DNA of 64,000 nt from Streptomyces sp. NBC_01754 (GCF_035918015.1 NZ_CP109132.1:4030001-4094000), one strand, 5' to 3'; shown: positions 17,318 to 27,360, counted from the stretch's first letter. The notes: generated from the letters alone by a model not told the origin. Translations and numbers: made by a program.

Positions 17318-18571
17318 TCATCCGGTTCCATCGGTCTGTCCGGCAGGGGGCGGGCGGCCCCGTGACGATCCGGGGCCGCCGGGGGCTCGTACGGGCGCGG
17401 TGGTGGCCCCGGCCTCGTGGCCGTAGAGCCAGGCGCGCTCCCGCAGGCCCGTCAGCCCCGCGGAGCGGTGCATCGCCGCGTCCCGTTCCCGCTGCCGCGG
17501 GCCGTCGGGGAGATGCATGGTGTCCGAATGGCCTCGTGAGCCCCGCTGGATCGCGGCCGTGCGCGGGGCGCGGGCCTTCTCGTACCGGGCGAGCAGCTCC
17601 GGCACCTCGTCGCGACGGGCACCGGCCAGCAGCGAGGCCAGCTCCACCGCGTCCTCCACCGCCTGGTTCGCACCCTGCGCCATGAAGGGGAGCATGGGGT
17701 GCGCCGCGTCCCCGAGCACCGTGATCCGGCCCGCGGACCAGGTGTGCAGTTCCGGGCGGTCGTACAGCGCCCAGCGGCGGACCGTGTCCGCGGCGCGGGT
17801 GATGTCCGGCACCAGCCCCCGCCACCCGTCGAAGGCCGCCACCAGTTCGGCGGGATCACCGGCCGCCGACCAGGATTCCGTCCCCGCGTCGGCGAGCGGG
17901 GCGATCGCCGCGAAACTCATCAGGCGCCCACCGGCCACCGGGTAGCACACGAAGTGCCGCCCCGGTCCCAGCCACATCCTGATCAGCGGCTCGCGCGCCG
18001 GGGCCGGCAACCGCTCGACCGGGACGAGTCCCCGGAAGACGCCGAGGCCGGAGAAGACCGGGGAGTCCCGCACGAGGGACTCCCGGACCACGGAGTGGAT
18101 GCCGTCGGCCCCCACCACGACGTCCGCCCGGTGCGTGGTCCCGTCGGCGAACGTGAGGACGACGTCCGCGTCCTCCTGGCAAACGGTCCTCAGCCGGTGT
18201 CCCAGCCGGAGCGGCGCCGCTCCCACGAGCCGGAGCAGCGCGCCCTGGAGATCCGCGCGGTGCACGGCGTAGTAGGGCGCCCCGTACAGCTTCTCGCACG
18301 CGGCTCCGAACGGGGTGGCGGCGATCGGCCCCCCTTCCCAGCCGTACACCCGCATCTCCTCGACGGCCACGGCCCGTTCACGCAGCACGTCCTGGAGACC
18401 GAGCCGCCGGAGGTGGCGTGCGGCGTTCGGGGCGAGCTGCACGCCCGCGCCGACCTCCGTCATCGACCGGGTCTGCTCGAACACCTCGCACCGGGTGCCC
18501 GACGCGGCGAGCGCCGCCGCCAGGGTCAGTCCGCCGACACCGGACCCGACCACGGCGATACGCGGCCTCAT
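17318..18571 (-). CDS. FAD-dependent aromatic monooxygenase 2
   Basis: This 417-residue paralogue of the preceding enzyme has IAVVGSGVGGLTLA near the N-terminus, VVGADGIHS and VLGDAAHPMLPFMAQGANQA. The C-terminus carries a Pro/Gly-rich extension after residue 385. Its start overlaps the stop of the elimination-protein gene as ATGA, so it is translationally coupled to the RiPP enzymes. Two such paralogues suggest two hydroxylations, or a hydroxylation and an oxidative decarboxylation, on an aromatic unit. Confidence 0.85.
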   Translation of the reverse strand: MRPRIAVVGSGVGGLTLAAALAASGTRCEVFEQTRSMTEVGAGVQLAPNAARHLRRLGLQDVLRERAVAVEEMRVYGWEGGPIAATPFGAACEKLYGAPYYAVHRADLQGALLRLVGAAPLRLGHRLRTVCQEDADVVLTFADGTTHRADVVVGADGIHSVVRESLVRDSPVFSGLGVFRGLVPVERLPAPAREPLIRMWLGPGRHFVCYPVAGGRLMSFAAIAPLADAGTESWSAAGDPAELVAAFDGWRGLVPDITRAADTVRRWALYDRPELHTWSAGRITVLGDAAHPMLPFMAQGANQAVEDAVELASLLAGARRDEVPELLARYEKARAPRTAAIQRGSRGHSDTMHLPDGPRQRERDAAMHRSAGLTGLRERAWLYGHEAGATTAPVRAPGGPGSSRGRPPPAGQTDGTG

Positions 18572-19545
18572 CGCGTCCTCCCCGGCGCCGCCGTACCGCC
18601 TCCGTGCGGGAACGCGGCGGGCTCCTCGGCGGACGGGAAGGCGTCGGCCAGCCAGGCGTAGGTGCGCAGTTCGTCGAAGAGCGAACGGCCGAGGCGGTTG
18701 TGGAACATGTGCACGTGGGAGACGAGGATCTGCCCGGGGACGGTCGCCGTGGTGGCGCGTACGGCCTCGACGAGCTCCGACAGCGCCGTGTGCCAGGCGC
18801 CGAAGGGGCCGTGCTGGGTGGGATCGACCGGCTTGGCGGCCCCTTTGGTGACGCGGCACATCTCGTCCAGCTGTCCCTCCGTGCAGCCGAACTCGGACGC
18901 CCAGGCGCGCCAGGCCGCCTTGCTGTTGGTGTAGAAGGCGGCCTGTTCCGCCGGGCCGCCGAGTGCGGCGGCCGCGGAGACCGTGGCGCGCAGGGCCAGG
19001 ACGGAGCGCGCCTGCGGACTCGACACGTGCGGCAGCAGGGCCAGGACCAGCTCGCTGGACAGCTGGAACAGCCGCTCCGTCCGCGGCATCAGACCGGCCC
19101 CGCCGTAGCGTTCGGTCTCCGGCTCGTACACGGCCCGGTGCACGCCCGGGGGGTGCAGTGCCTGGACGTCCCGGTCGCCGCCGGACTCGTTCCGCGCGAG
19201 CAGACGCGCCTCGGACCGGTACGCCTCCTCGCTGATCCGGCTCTCCTCCGCGACCGGCTGCCCGGCGGTCTCCAGCCGCTCCCGCAGCAGCCGTTCCACC
19301 CGGTCGTACTCCGTGGGGCTCAGGTCTCCCACACGCAGTCTGAGATGCGGTCCGCCCTGCCAGTAGCGGATGAAGAACCACGGCGCGCCGCCGAGCGACC
19401 GCACCGTCGGCCCGATGACGTCGCGCGCCACCCGGTCCAGCATCGAGGGCGCGTTCGACGCGAGGTGCAGGTGCCAGGCACTCCACCGCGTGGGGGGTGC
19501 CGTGTCGCCGGGCGCCGGACGGGCGGGCGCTGTCTGCTGTGTCAA
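18568..19545 (-). CDS. Thiopeptide LanB-type glutamate-elimination protein (SpaB_C-like)
   Basis: The 325-residue protein contains the thiopeptide-type bacteriocin biosynthesis (SpaB_C) signature. Near the N-terminus it has WSAWHLHLASN, APWFFIRYWQGGPHLRLRV and PTEYDRVERLL. In split class I systems (TbtC, GodG, LazF C-domain) this part removes glutamate from glutamylated Ser/Thr to give dehydroalanine or dehydrobutyrine. A TTG at 19545 is favoured by GGAGGAG 6 bp upstream. An overlapping GTG at 19563, fused to the dehydrogenase stop, is the alternative. It precedes the monooxygenase in the operon. Confidence 0.85.
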   Translation of the reverse strand: MTQQTAPARPAPGDTAPPTRWSAWHLHLASNAPSMLDRVARDVIGPTVRSLGGAPWFFIRYWQGGPHLRLRVGDLSPTEYDRVERLLRERLETAGQPVAEESRISEEAYRSEARLLARNESGGDRDVQALHPPGVHRAVYEPETERYGGAGLMPRTERLFQLSSELVLALLPHVSSPQARSVLALRATVSAAAALGGPAEQAAFYTNSKAAWRAWASEFGCTEGQLDEMCRVTKGAAKPVDPTQHGPFGAWHTALSELVEAVRATTATVPGQILVSHVHMFHNRLGRSLFDELRTYAWLADAFPSAEEPAAFPHGGGTAAPGRTR

Positions 19546-19559
19546 GGGGTTCTCCTCCG

Positions 19560-21083
19560 TCACACTCTGATGTCCAGCAGCGCGTGGCTCGCGTGCCTCG
19601 GGGTACCGGCCACCGCGGCGAGCGCGATCATCTCGTCCGGGTCCAGCCGGAGGACGCGCTGCGTCGGTATCTCGTTGAAGGCCCGGACCGGGCGGGCGAA
19701 CATCCCCTGTGCCGTGGCGGACAGACACAGGCCGTGCAGGGCCCAGCCGCAGTAGTACTGCGCCGCGCTCCACCCGTCGGGTCCGAAACGGGCGAAGAGC
19801 TCACGCGGCTTCACCGAGAGGAACCAGATCGCGGAGGCGTTGCGGATGTCGCAGCCGGCGTCCGTGCTGAGGCCGTACCCGTACTCCTCCTCCAGCCGGG
19901 CCGCCGCGCCCCGGTCCGCGGACAGCAGGACCGCCTCGCCGTCGCGTACGCGGTGGACGCCGTCCTCGTAGCCCTCGACGTCCTGGACCACGGCGGTGAG
20001 CGTCACCAGTTCGGACACGGCGGCCAGCTGCGGTCCGGGCGGTGGTACGTCCAGCCAGCGGATCGCGTCCCGCACGGAGCCGGCGGGCATGCGGGTGCGC
20101 CGGCCGCTCATACCGAGCAGACCCCGGGGCATGCGGCCGGAGTTGCGCCGCCACATCAGCTCCGCCCAGGACAGCTCCCGGGACGCCGGCGAAGGGCGGC
20201 TCGGCACGGACGGGGTCATGGGCGTGGGCGTCCCGTCGAACCGCTGGGCGCGGTTGACGCCCACCAGGTCCCGGAGAGCCGGGTCCTGCGGCCGCTCCTC
20301 GGGTACGCCGGCCGGCGCGTCGGGGGACGGGCCGGCGGACTCGGGCCCCAGCTCGATCACCAGGGGCAGCGACCATTCCCAGCTGGGCGTCAGCCCGAGC
20401 TCGTCCAGGAGGCCGGCCGACCCCTCGTGGGGCAGGACCAGCCGGCCCGACAGCCCGAACAGCTCGAGTGCCAGCGCCAGGGCACGCAGTGTGATGCCGA
20501 GTTCCAGGTTCACGAGCGAGCCGCGGAACCACTTGTAGCCGCGGGGGATGCGGGTGTACCTGCCGGTGAGCGCGATGCGCCCGCGCCGTCCCCGGTGGCC
20601 GCCGGAGGTGAGCGCGGTGAGCGAGTGCCGTTCGGGTTCGAGCAGGTGCCAGCGCTCACCGTCGTCGACGAAGACCTGCACCGGGTAGAGGCAGCGCGGC
20701 GAGGCGTAGCCCCGGTGCGGGTTGTAGGCGTTCTCCGGATCGGACCACTGCACGCCGAAGCCCGCGACGAGAGCACGGGCCAGGGCCTCGTCCGGATCGG
20801 ACACGGCCGCCCGTGCGTGGGGGAACGGCAGCGCGGCGAGCAGCTCCGAGGTGCCTCGGGGAAGCTCGGTGCGCCTGCCGTCCCGCACACACGTGGGCGG
20901 CGGCGGGGCCACGTGCGACGTCATGGGCGGCTCCGCCACCCAGGTCCAGGACGGTACGGGCGGTTCGTCACAGCCGGCGCCGAACGCGTGCCACAAGTGC
21001 TCGCGTTCGATGTTGTTGTCGCTGTACGGCGGCGGCAGGTCCACGGGGGCCCGCCGGACCGGACGGGTCGTCCCCTCGCTCAT
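19560..21083 (-). CDS. Azoline dehydrogenase, nitroreductase-like (TbtE-type)
   Basis: The 507-residue protein has the two-half nitroreductase-like plan of TOMM dehydrogenases. An N-terminal half includes NPHRGYASPRCLYPVQVFV and GSLVNLELGITLRALALALE. A C-terminal half includes WSAAQYYCGWALHGLCLSAT. These FMN enzymes oxidise thiazolines and oxazolines to azoles. GAGGAG lies 7 bp before the ATG, and only 37 bp separate it from the YcaO gene. A second, SagB-type dehydrogenase is encoded at 29704, so two oxidation steps or substrates are likely. Confidence 0.8.
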   Translation of the reverse strand: MSEGTTRPVRRAPVDLPPPYSDNNIEREHLWHAFGAGCDEPPVPSWTWVAEPPMTSHVAPPPPTCVRDGRRTELPRGTSELLAALPFPHARAAVSDPDEALARALVAGFGVQWSDPENAYNPHRGYASPRCLYPVQVFVDDGERWHLLEPERHSLTALTSGGHRGRRGRIALTGRYTRIPRGYKWFRGSLVNLELGITLRALALALELFGLSGRLVLPHEGSAGLLDELGLTPSWEWSLPLVIELGPESAGPSPDAPAGVPEERPQDPALRDLVGVNRAQRFDGTPTPMTPSVPSRPSPASRELSWAELMWRRNSGRMPRGLLGMSGRRTRMPAGSVRDAIRWLDVPPPGPQLAAVSELVTLTAVVQDVEGYEDGVHRVRDGEAVLLSADRGAAARLEEEYGYGLSTDAGCDIRNASAIWFLSVKPRELFARFGPDGWSAAQYYCGWALHGLCLSATAQGMFARPVRAFNEIPTQRVLRLDPDEMIALAAVAGTPRHASHALLDIRV

Positions 21084-21120
21084 GGGTGTCTCCTCGTGAC
21101 GCGGTCGGGCAGGGGGCGGC

Positions 21121-23073
21121 TCACGGGAACGGGTGCGGGTCGTAGGGGATCTCCCGGTGCTCCTGCGGCGTTCCGGCGAGCACGGCCGCCAGCCGGGGGA
21201 GGTTCTTCAGACGCTGCTGGGCGTGCCCGAAGCACATCGGGAGGATGCCGGGGACGACCGCCTTGGCGACCCACACACCGACGTCGGAGTGCTCCCGGGT
21301 GGTCTGGTTCACCAGGATGATCCGGTCCAGCCCGGCCTGCGCGTACAGATCGCTGACATGCTCCAGGGCTCCGCGCACGGTCCCGCCGGAGGCCTGGCGC
21401 AGGACGTCGGGCCAGCCGGGGAAGGCGTCCTCCAGGGCGATCTCCGGTCCGCCGAGGGCCGCGGTGGCGCGCGACAGCTTCTCGGGGAGGGTGTACAGCT
21501 GCGGATGGTGCTCGAGCTCCACCAGCGCCCAGGGGTCGTCGAGCATCTGCTCGGCCTCCGCCCGGTTCCACTGCACCTTGTTGGTGACGAGCTGGGCGAC
21601 CTCGCGCAGGGCGCCGCGGATCGCGGTGCTCGGGTTGGCGCCCGAGCCCCCGGAGGAGTACGTGGCGGGGAACGGGTTCCTCCGGTTCACCACGAGGACC
21701 CAGACGACGGGCAGGGCGATGTCCTGCTGTGCCACCAGGATGTGCACGTCGAAGCCGTGTGTCTGGATCAGGTCGATCAGACTCCGGTTCTCCGGGTCCG
21801 TGATCGAGGCGTTCGATATACGGGGCAGCGGCGCGTGGCGGTGCCAGGAGAGCAGGAACGCGTCCCGTTCGGCGAGTTCGAGCAGGGAGTGCAGTGCGGC
21901 CTCCTCCAGGCTCGCCCCGGCCGCGCAGCCGCTGGACGAGTCGTGGAAGTACTTGCGCAGGGTGCCCGGCCCGGGCGCGTGCCCGGCGGCGCGGGCCCGG
22001 CGCGCGACCACGCGGGCCGCCCGGGCCTCGTGACGGGCGAGCTTGAACCGCTGCTCGTACTGGTAGAAGCCCGCCTCGGCGGGGACCAGCCGCGGCTCAC
22101 CGGAGAGCAGGTCGTGACCCCACACCCAGTCCATCGGCGTGTCCGCCGTGTAGGGCAGGACCTGGCAGCTCGGGTGGGCCAGCTGTTCCTCGGTGTGCTC
22201 GCCCAGCGCGGTCGGATCCAGCGCGTGGTCGGACACCTCGCGGTAGCCGCGGTCCAGCAGGAGGGGGGTGTCGAAGGGGAAGCTGCCGAGGCGCTCGTAG
22301 GTCTCGATGATCCCGACGGGGTCCGCCTCGGCGAACGTGGCCGCCCGGCCGTGCCCCGGGGCGGCGGCGTCCGGGGCCAGGCACATGCTCATGGCGAACG
22401 GCACGTCCGACTCCCGCATGATGACCTGGATCGGCCCGTAGCGGGCGTCGACGAGGCGGTCACGCAGGGCGCCGGGCTCCACCAGCCGCGAGCCGCCGGC
22501 GCCGCGTGTCGGGTCATGGGCGGAGAGGGGCTCGGCGCGCGGCGCCGGCGGTGCGGGCCGCCAGTCGTCGTCCAGCGCCTTCCTGGGGGCGGCGCACGCC
22601 GGGCAGAAGAAGCTGCGGGGGACGCGGTGCCGTCCCACGTACCGGGTCCCGACCACGTACAGCTCGCCCGGCCGCAGGGGGTGATCGGCCAGGTTCTCCA
22701 GGGCGGCGTCGAGCACGAGCGGCAGCAGGGGCAGGGAGGATCGCGGAACCACGCACGGTTCTTCCAGGGAGTCCGCCAGCGGATGCACCAGGGTGTTGCG
22801 TTCGCGCACCTCGGCACAGCCCGCGCAGCCGGAGTCGGTGCCGGGCACCCAGCGCGGTCCGACGACGACCTCGTCGTCGTACACCCGCACCGAGACGAGC
22901 TCCTCGCCGTTCGCCGCGCTCCTCTCCCACCGCGCCCGCTCCCAGGCCAGGTCCCAGCCGCGGTTCAGGACCACCGTCGCGTTCACCGCGCCGCTGATCC
23001 GGTCGAACGCCTCCGCCCAGGAAGCGTCGGGAGCGGCCGCCAGTCCGGGGCCGTACTGCTGTTCAACGGGCAT
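21121..23073 (-). CDS. YcaO cyclodehydratase with N-terminal E1-like docking domain (TbtG-type)
   Basis: The 650-residue enzyme makes azolines from Cys, Ser and Thr using ATP. The N-terminal ~190 residues hold two CxxC motifs (GCAGC and FCPAC) as in zinc-binding cyclodehydratase partner domains. The YcaO domain shows SSSGCAAGASLEEAALHSLL followed by ELAERD, the ATP/Mg-binding core, and the protein ends in PHPFP, the PxPxP C-terminus needed for catalysis. ATG 23073 overlaps the end of the upstream gene by 11 bp. A longer frame exists upstream but lies within that gene. Confidence 0.93.
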   Translation of the reverse strand: MPVEQQYGPGLAAAPDASWAEAFDRISGAVNATVVLNRGWDLAWERARWERSAANGEELVSVRVYDDEVVVGPRWVPGTDSGCAGCAEVRERNTLVHPLADSLEEPCVVPRSSLPLLPLVLDAALENLADHPLRPGELYVVGTRYVGRHRVPRSFFCPACAAPRKALDDDWRPAPPAPRAEPLSAHDPTRGAGGSRLVEPGALRDRLVDARYGPIQVIMRESDVPFAMSMCLAPDAAAPGHGRAATFAEADPVGIIETYERLGSFPFDTPLLLDRGYREVSDHALDPTALGEHTEEQLAHPSCQVLPYTADTPMDWVWGHDLLSGEPRLVPAEAGFYQYEQRFKLARHEARAARVVARRARAAGHAPGPGTLRKYFHDSSSGCAAGASLEEAALHSLLELAERDAFLLSWHRHAPLPRISNASITDPENRSLIDLIQTHGFDVHILVAQQDIALPVVWVLVVNRRNPFPATYSSGGSGANPSTAIRGALREVAQLVTNKVQWNRAEAEQMLDDPWALVELEHHPQLYTLPEKLSRATAALGGPEIALEDAFPGWPDVLRQASGGTVRGALEHVSDLYAQAGLDRIILVNQTTREHSDVGVWVAKAVVPGILPMCFGHAQQRLKNLPRLAAVLAGTPQEHREIPYDPHPFP

Positions 23074-24760
23074 GCTGGGCCTCCTGCGTGAGAGGGCGGG
23101 CCTGGACGGGTCCGGACCGGAACGGGATCTCGCCGAGCACGGGGTCCACCCGCAGCGGACGGCCTTCGTAGGCGACGCCCCGCGACGCGGCGAGTCCACC
23201 GACCTGCTCCCGCAGCAAGTGGATCCGGTCCGCCTCCGCGAAGTTGACCGAGTCCGTGCGCAGCAGAGGCACACCGGGCCCGTCGTCACCGGTGGCGTCC
23301 ACCTGGGCCCGCGCGAGCGCCGTACTCAGGGCCTCGCGCACCGCCGTGTCGCCGTCGGGGGCCCAGGCCCGGCCCAGAACCTCGCCGGAGCCGGAGAGTT
23401 CGACCTGCGCCAGCCGCCAGTCGAGCAGGGGCACGTGCAGCAGGCGGACGGTGAGGGGGGCCGGCTGCCACTCCCGCAGGATCCACCGGATACGGGCGGT
23501 CTCCTCGCTCTCCGCGGCAGCCGCGGGCGCGTCCCGCGCCTCGTCGGTGAGCAGGCGCAGTACGCCGTCCAGGAGCCAGCGCTCCTCCGTCACCCCGGCG
23601 GCGGCCGTCTCCCGGCCGGCCACCGGGCAGGAGGACCGCAAGGCCTGGAGAGCGGCCCCGACCGTCGCGGACCGCTGATCCGGCGCCCATACGGTGATCC
23701 GCCCGGCGGTGCCCGTCCGCAGCTCCATCTCGCGTACCGCCAGGGGCATCTGCGGGAGCGTCTGCTCCTTCGCCGACGGGGTGAACAGGCCCTTCCACCG
23801 GGCCGTGAGGGCGTTGGCCCGCTCGAGTACGTCGTCGCCGTCGGGAACCGGTTCGGCCGCCGCGTCCGCGAGCGCCCGGGGCCCTTCGGCCGCCGTGCCC
23901 GCGGCCCCGAGGAGGACGCGTTCCGCGATGAGTTCGGCGCCGTGCACCACATGGGCCGCGCCGTGCTCGCCGGTCCCCGCCAGGGCGTCGAACACCAGCT
24001 GGGCGGCGATCGCCCCGGTCATCGCGTCCGCGACGGGCCGGGCGGCCGGGTCGAGGCCCTCCCCCCGAGCCCAGCCGAGGACCCGGTGGCGGAAGGCGGA
24101 CAGCGCCGGGTACCCGTCGGCGCCCCGGACGACCGGGCCCGCCTGAAGCGCGTGGTCGTCGAGGACGACGGGTACGACGGGTACGCCCTCCGGCAGCAGC
24201 CCGTCCCCGTGGAACCGGAACGCCCCGTCCCGCAGCGTCTCGTCGGTGGCGCACCACAGCACGGCGTCCACACCGGCGTACGCGCCGAGGTCGCCGCCGT
24301 CCGGCGTGAGGACCTCACCGACACCGGCACGGCTCAGCCCGCGGGCCGCCGGACGGGTGGCCTGCGGCGGCCCGAACAGAGCCACCCTCGCGGTGCGGAT
24401 CCCGGCGAAGACGGCGTACGGGCGGGCGCACACCGATTCCAGGTAGGCGAGCGCGCCCCCGTACCGCTCCCGCTCCTCGCGGGTGGGCCCGGCCTCGCCG
24501 AGGGCGTCCTCGTCCAGCAGCATGCCGTGGTCGCGCAGCCCGTCCGTCAGCCTGCGCACGACGGGCCGGGCCCGTTCCGTGCCCAGCGCCGCCACGAGCT
24601 CGTCCTCCGTGGCCCCCCGTTCCAGGAGGGGTACACAGACGTCCGCGATCTTGAACAGCTGGTCCCAGCCCTTGAGGACGAACTGGGTCCTGGCGCCGCT
24701 GAAGTACACACCGTCCGGCACCGGCGCGCAGTGCAGATACGGCCTTGCTCTCATCCTCAT
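23063..24760 (-). CDS. RRE/ocin-ThiF-like leader-binding protein (TbtF-type)
   Basis: The 565-residue protein starts with a winged-helix-like segment (about 5-85; YFSGARTQFVLKG, VCVPLLERGATEDELVAAL, RRLTDGLRDHGML) matching a RiPP recognition element. A ThiF/E1-like domain without obvious adenylation residues follows (TARVALFGPP, DAVLWCATDETL), then a long C-terminal part. In thiopeptide systems this partner binds the leader and activates the YcaO enzyme. The ATG overlaps the LanB stop (ATGA) and the gene overlaps YcaO, so co-translation is likely. Confidence 0.85.
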   Translation of the reverse strand: MRMRARPYLHCAPVPDGVYFSGARTQFVLKGWDQLFKIADVCVPLLERGATEDELVAALGTERARPVVRRLTDGLRDHGMLLDEDALGEAGPTREERERYGGALAYLESVCARPYAVFAGIRTARVALFGPPQATRPAARGLSRAGVGEVLTPDGGDLGAYAGVDAVLWCATDETLRDGAFRFHGDGLLPEGVPVVPVVLDDHALQAGPVVRGADGYPALSAFRHRVLGWARGEGLDPAARPVADAMTGAIAAQLVFDALAGTGEHGAAHVVHGAELIAERVLLGAAGTAAEGPRALADAAAEPVPDGDDVLERANALTARWKGLFTPSAKEQTLPQMPLAVREMELRTGTAGRITVWAPDQRSATVGAALQALRSSCPVAGRETAAAGVTEERWLLDGVLRLLTDEARDAPAAAAESEETARIRWILREWQPAPLTVRLLHVPLLDWRLAQVELSGSGEVLGRAWAPDGDTAVREALSTALARAQVDATGDDGPGVPLLRTDSVNFAEADRIHLLREQVGGLAASRGVAYEGRPLRVDPVLGEIPFRSGPVQARPLTQEAQHAR

Positions 24761-27360
24761 CGGTTCTCTCCCTCGTACTCGAACAGGCCACCCGGCTTCC
24801 GCCCGATCTCCACCACCCACTCCTGCGCGTGCGTTCCGTCGACCACCGAAGGGAGGGCCTCCTCCAGGTAGTTGACGGCCTCCTCCTCGGTCGCCCGGCG
24901 GTCCAGCATCTTCGGCAGGACCCGTGTGCTCAGCGCGCTGGTGAAGTCCACGTACTGCGGTTTGTGCTGGAGGCGGCGGGGCAGTACGTCGGCCGGGTCG
25001 AGCGTCCTCGGCGAGTCCTCCCCGAACGTCGTCTTGACGACGACCTCCTCGGGGACGTCGTGCCGTGCGCGCCATTCGGTCAGCGCCGTCAGCCGGTCGT
25101 GTTCCGCGGGGCCGGACCCCAGCGCGGTGGCGAGCTCGCCACCGCCGTACCAGCGGCGTCTGGCCAGGACGACCTCACCGATCGAGATCCGGGGGCACAT
25201 CAGGGTGTGGCGGCGGTCGTGAGGGACCGACCGGTGCCAGCCGTTGACGAGGTCGTTGTTGAGCCGCCCGCCGGTGGACAGGGACGTGGCCAGGGACAGC
25301 GGGGGCGGGAAGAGCCCCGGGTGGCCCGTGCCGAGCGGAAGCACCCGGATCCGCTGTCCGTCGGCGTCCTCGACGGCGAGCGTGTCGGACTCCTCGTCGT
25401 GCACCAGGCGCAGGGAGAACCAGTCGTCGGGCCCCAGCCCCTCCGGCAGGATGCGCGGATGGGCGTTCACGTTGAGCCGGTGCAGTCCGAGGTCCTCCAC
25501 CACGCGGGAACCGTCCCAGGTGTACCGGTCGAGGAGCCGCTGCGCCAGGTAGGGCAGGGACCCGCCGCCCAGCTTCCGGTCGGCGTCGAGGAACCGGGCG
25601 TACAGCATCCCGTGCCCGGGAAGGCCGTCGTTGAACACGAGCCGGTCGCCGGCGGCCTGCACCAGCACGCCGTAGCTCAAGGCGTCCTGGCGGATGCGTG
25701 GCGGCATGCCGGAGGTGAGCTCGACGGCTTCCTCGGCGGTCAGGGCGAGATCCGTCGCCCCGGCGTCCACCGCCTTCGTGATGCGGGACTGGGTCTCGTC
25801 GATCACCCGGCGGCGCAGGGTGAAGAGCTGCTCCAGGCTGCCGTCCGCGGTCCCGAGGCCGTCGAGCGCGTCCGCGTCGCCCCGGGCGTACGACTCGCCC
25901 ATCACGGCCGCGCGCCGGGAGACCTCCTGGACCAGGGACTCGGCGTGCTCGGTGAGCGGGACGCCGGCTCCGGCACCGAAGCGCTGGACGAACGCCGCCG
26001 TCGTCATGACGCGCACGTCGTGCAGCCAGTCGAAGACCGACAGCAGCTCCACGGTGGCGCCGACGTCGGCCAGCGGACGCCGCCAGCGGCCGGAGTCGAC
26101 GGTGAACGGCGGGAGGACGTAGTCCTCCTCGACCGTGACCCGTGCGGGACGCCGGGCGAGCCGGCTGACCTGCTCGAAATTCCCCTCGATCGCCTGGAGT
26201 TCGGCACGGCGGCCGGAAGCCGGCGCGGTCGCGAGGCGGGGCAGCCGCGCCTTGACGTCCTCCAGCAGCCCGGCGCCCGGGGAGGCGGGCCGGGTCAGCA
26301 TCACCGACAGGTCGGCGGCCCCGTCCTCCGGCTCGCCGTACGTGCACAGGATGCCTTGCTGGACCGCCCGCAGTACGGCCTTCGCGGCGTCCTGCGCCGT
26401 GCACCCCTGCTGTGCGGTGATGTGGGAGACCACCGAGCGCACCGGCCGCGGGCCCATGACGGTCGCGTCGACCAGCGACCGGACCACGCCCCTGACCGGG
26501 GCGGACAACCGCTGGAACCCCGACTCGGTGGGGCGCAGGAAGTACAGCGTGGCCCGGGCCTCGTCGAGCGCGGAGGTGGGGGAGAGCGCCACCCAGGCGT
26601 TCAGCAGCTCGGCTCCGGCCGGCGGACGCAGACCCCCGAGGACGTAGGCGAGCATGACCCGGTCCAGGCTCGGGAAGGCGGTGGCGTCCTCGAACGCCAC
26701 CTCGCCGGGATGGACTCCACCGGGCGAGGGGACCGCGATGCCGACGGCCGTGAAGCGGGCGAGCGGGCTGGTGCGCACCATGGCCCTGGTGACGTACTGG
26801 ATCAGTCCCCGCTCCGACTTGCGGCCGCGCGCGGAGAGCCGGCCCGCGTCCGCCATCGCGGCCCGGTAGCGCTCCGACTCCTGGTACACCTCAGGGGAGA
26901 CGAGGGCGAGCGACCGGCGGAGCTGCTCGTCACCGAGCAGCTCCGCGAGCGTGTGCCGTTCCCGGTCCGCCGCGGACTCGTAGTGGCGGGCCACCTCCTG
27001 CCGCAGGAGCCGGCGCCGCTCGGTGGCACGGAGCCAGGTGGACACCGAAGGCGCCGTGACCGGGGTGTCCCTGAGGGGGCGGTCGTTGTGGATGGCACGG
27101 CGTGCGGCGATGAGCTGCCCGCGCGTGCCGTCGTCGGCCGTGGCGCCGATGAGGGCGTAGAGCTCGTCGGAGCACCGCCCGGCGGCCGACCGCACGGCCC
27201 GCTCCGCCTCGGCCAGCCCTGCCAGGAGGTCCTTGAGGGCCGGATCGCCGAGGCGGCTGCGCAGGAGGGGGTTGACGCGCAGCAGCCACAGGGGCTCCTG
27301 GCGGGTGGCGGGGTGCGCCGGCCGCGGCGCGGTGGCGGTCGGTGTCTGCGGTGTCGTCAT
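24757..27360 (-). CDS. LanB-type tRNA-Glu-dependent dehydratase, glutamylation subunit (TbtB-type)
   Basis: This 867-residue protein is a lantibiotic dehydratase N-terminal domain protein. Examples are PLWLLRVNPLLRSRLGDPAL, RHYESAADRERHTLAELLG and RGLIQYVTRAMVRTSPLARF. It transfers glutamate from Glu-tRNA to Ser/Thr of the precursor; elimination is done by the separate protein at 18568. The length is usual for split systems. Its ATG overlaps the pyridine-synthase stop as ATGA. With nine Ser and three Thr in the core, several dehydroamino acids are expected, including the two needed for the pyridine. Confidence 0.92.
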   Translation of the reverse strand: MTTPQTPTATAPRPAHPATRQEPLWLLRVNPLLRSRLGDPALKDLLAGLAEAERAVRSAAGRCSDELYALIGATADDGTRGQLIAARRAIHNDRPLRDTPVTAPSVSTWLRATERRRLLRQEVARHYESAADRERHTLAELLGDEQLRRSLALVSPEVYQESERYRAAMADAGRLSARGRKSERGLIQYVTRAMVRTSPLARFTAVGIAVPSPGGVHPGEVAFEDATAFPSLDRVMLAYVLGGLRPPAGAELLNAWVALSPTSALDEARATLYFLRPTESGFQRLSAPVRGVVRSLVDATVMGPRPVRSVVSHITAQQGCTAQDAAKAVLRAVQQGILCTYGEPEDGAADLSVMLTRPASPGAGLLEDVKARLPRLATAPASGRRAELQAIEGNFEQVSRLARRPARVTVEEDYVLPPFTVDSGRWRRPLADVGATVELLSVFDWLHDVRVMTTAAFVQRFGAGAGVPLTEHAESLVQEVSRRAAVMGESYARGDADALDGLGTADGSLEQLFTLRRRVIDETQSRITKAVDAGATDLALTAEEAVELTSGMPPRIRQDALSYGVLVQAAGDRLVFNDGLPGHGMLYARFLDADRKLGGGSLPYLAQRLLDRYTWDGSRVVEDLGLHRLNVNAHPRILPEGLGPDDWFSLRLVHDEESDTLAVEDADGQRIRVLPLGTGHPGLFPPPLSLATSLSTGGRLNNDLVNGWHRSVPHDRRHTLMCPRISIGEVVLARRRWYGGGELATALGSGPAEHDRLTALTEWRARHDVPEEVVVKTTFGEDSPRTLDPADVLPRRLQHKPQYVDFTSALSTRVLPKMLDRRATEEEAVNYLEEALPSVVDGTHAQEWVVEIGRKPGGLFEYEGENR

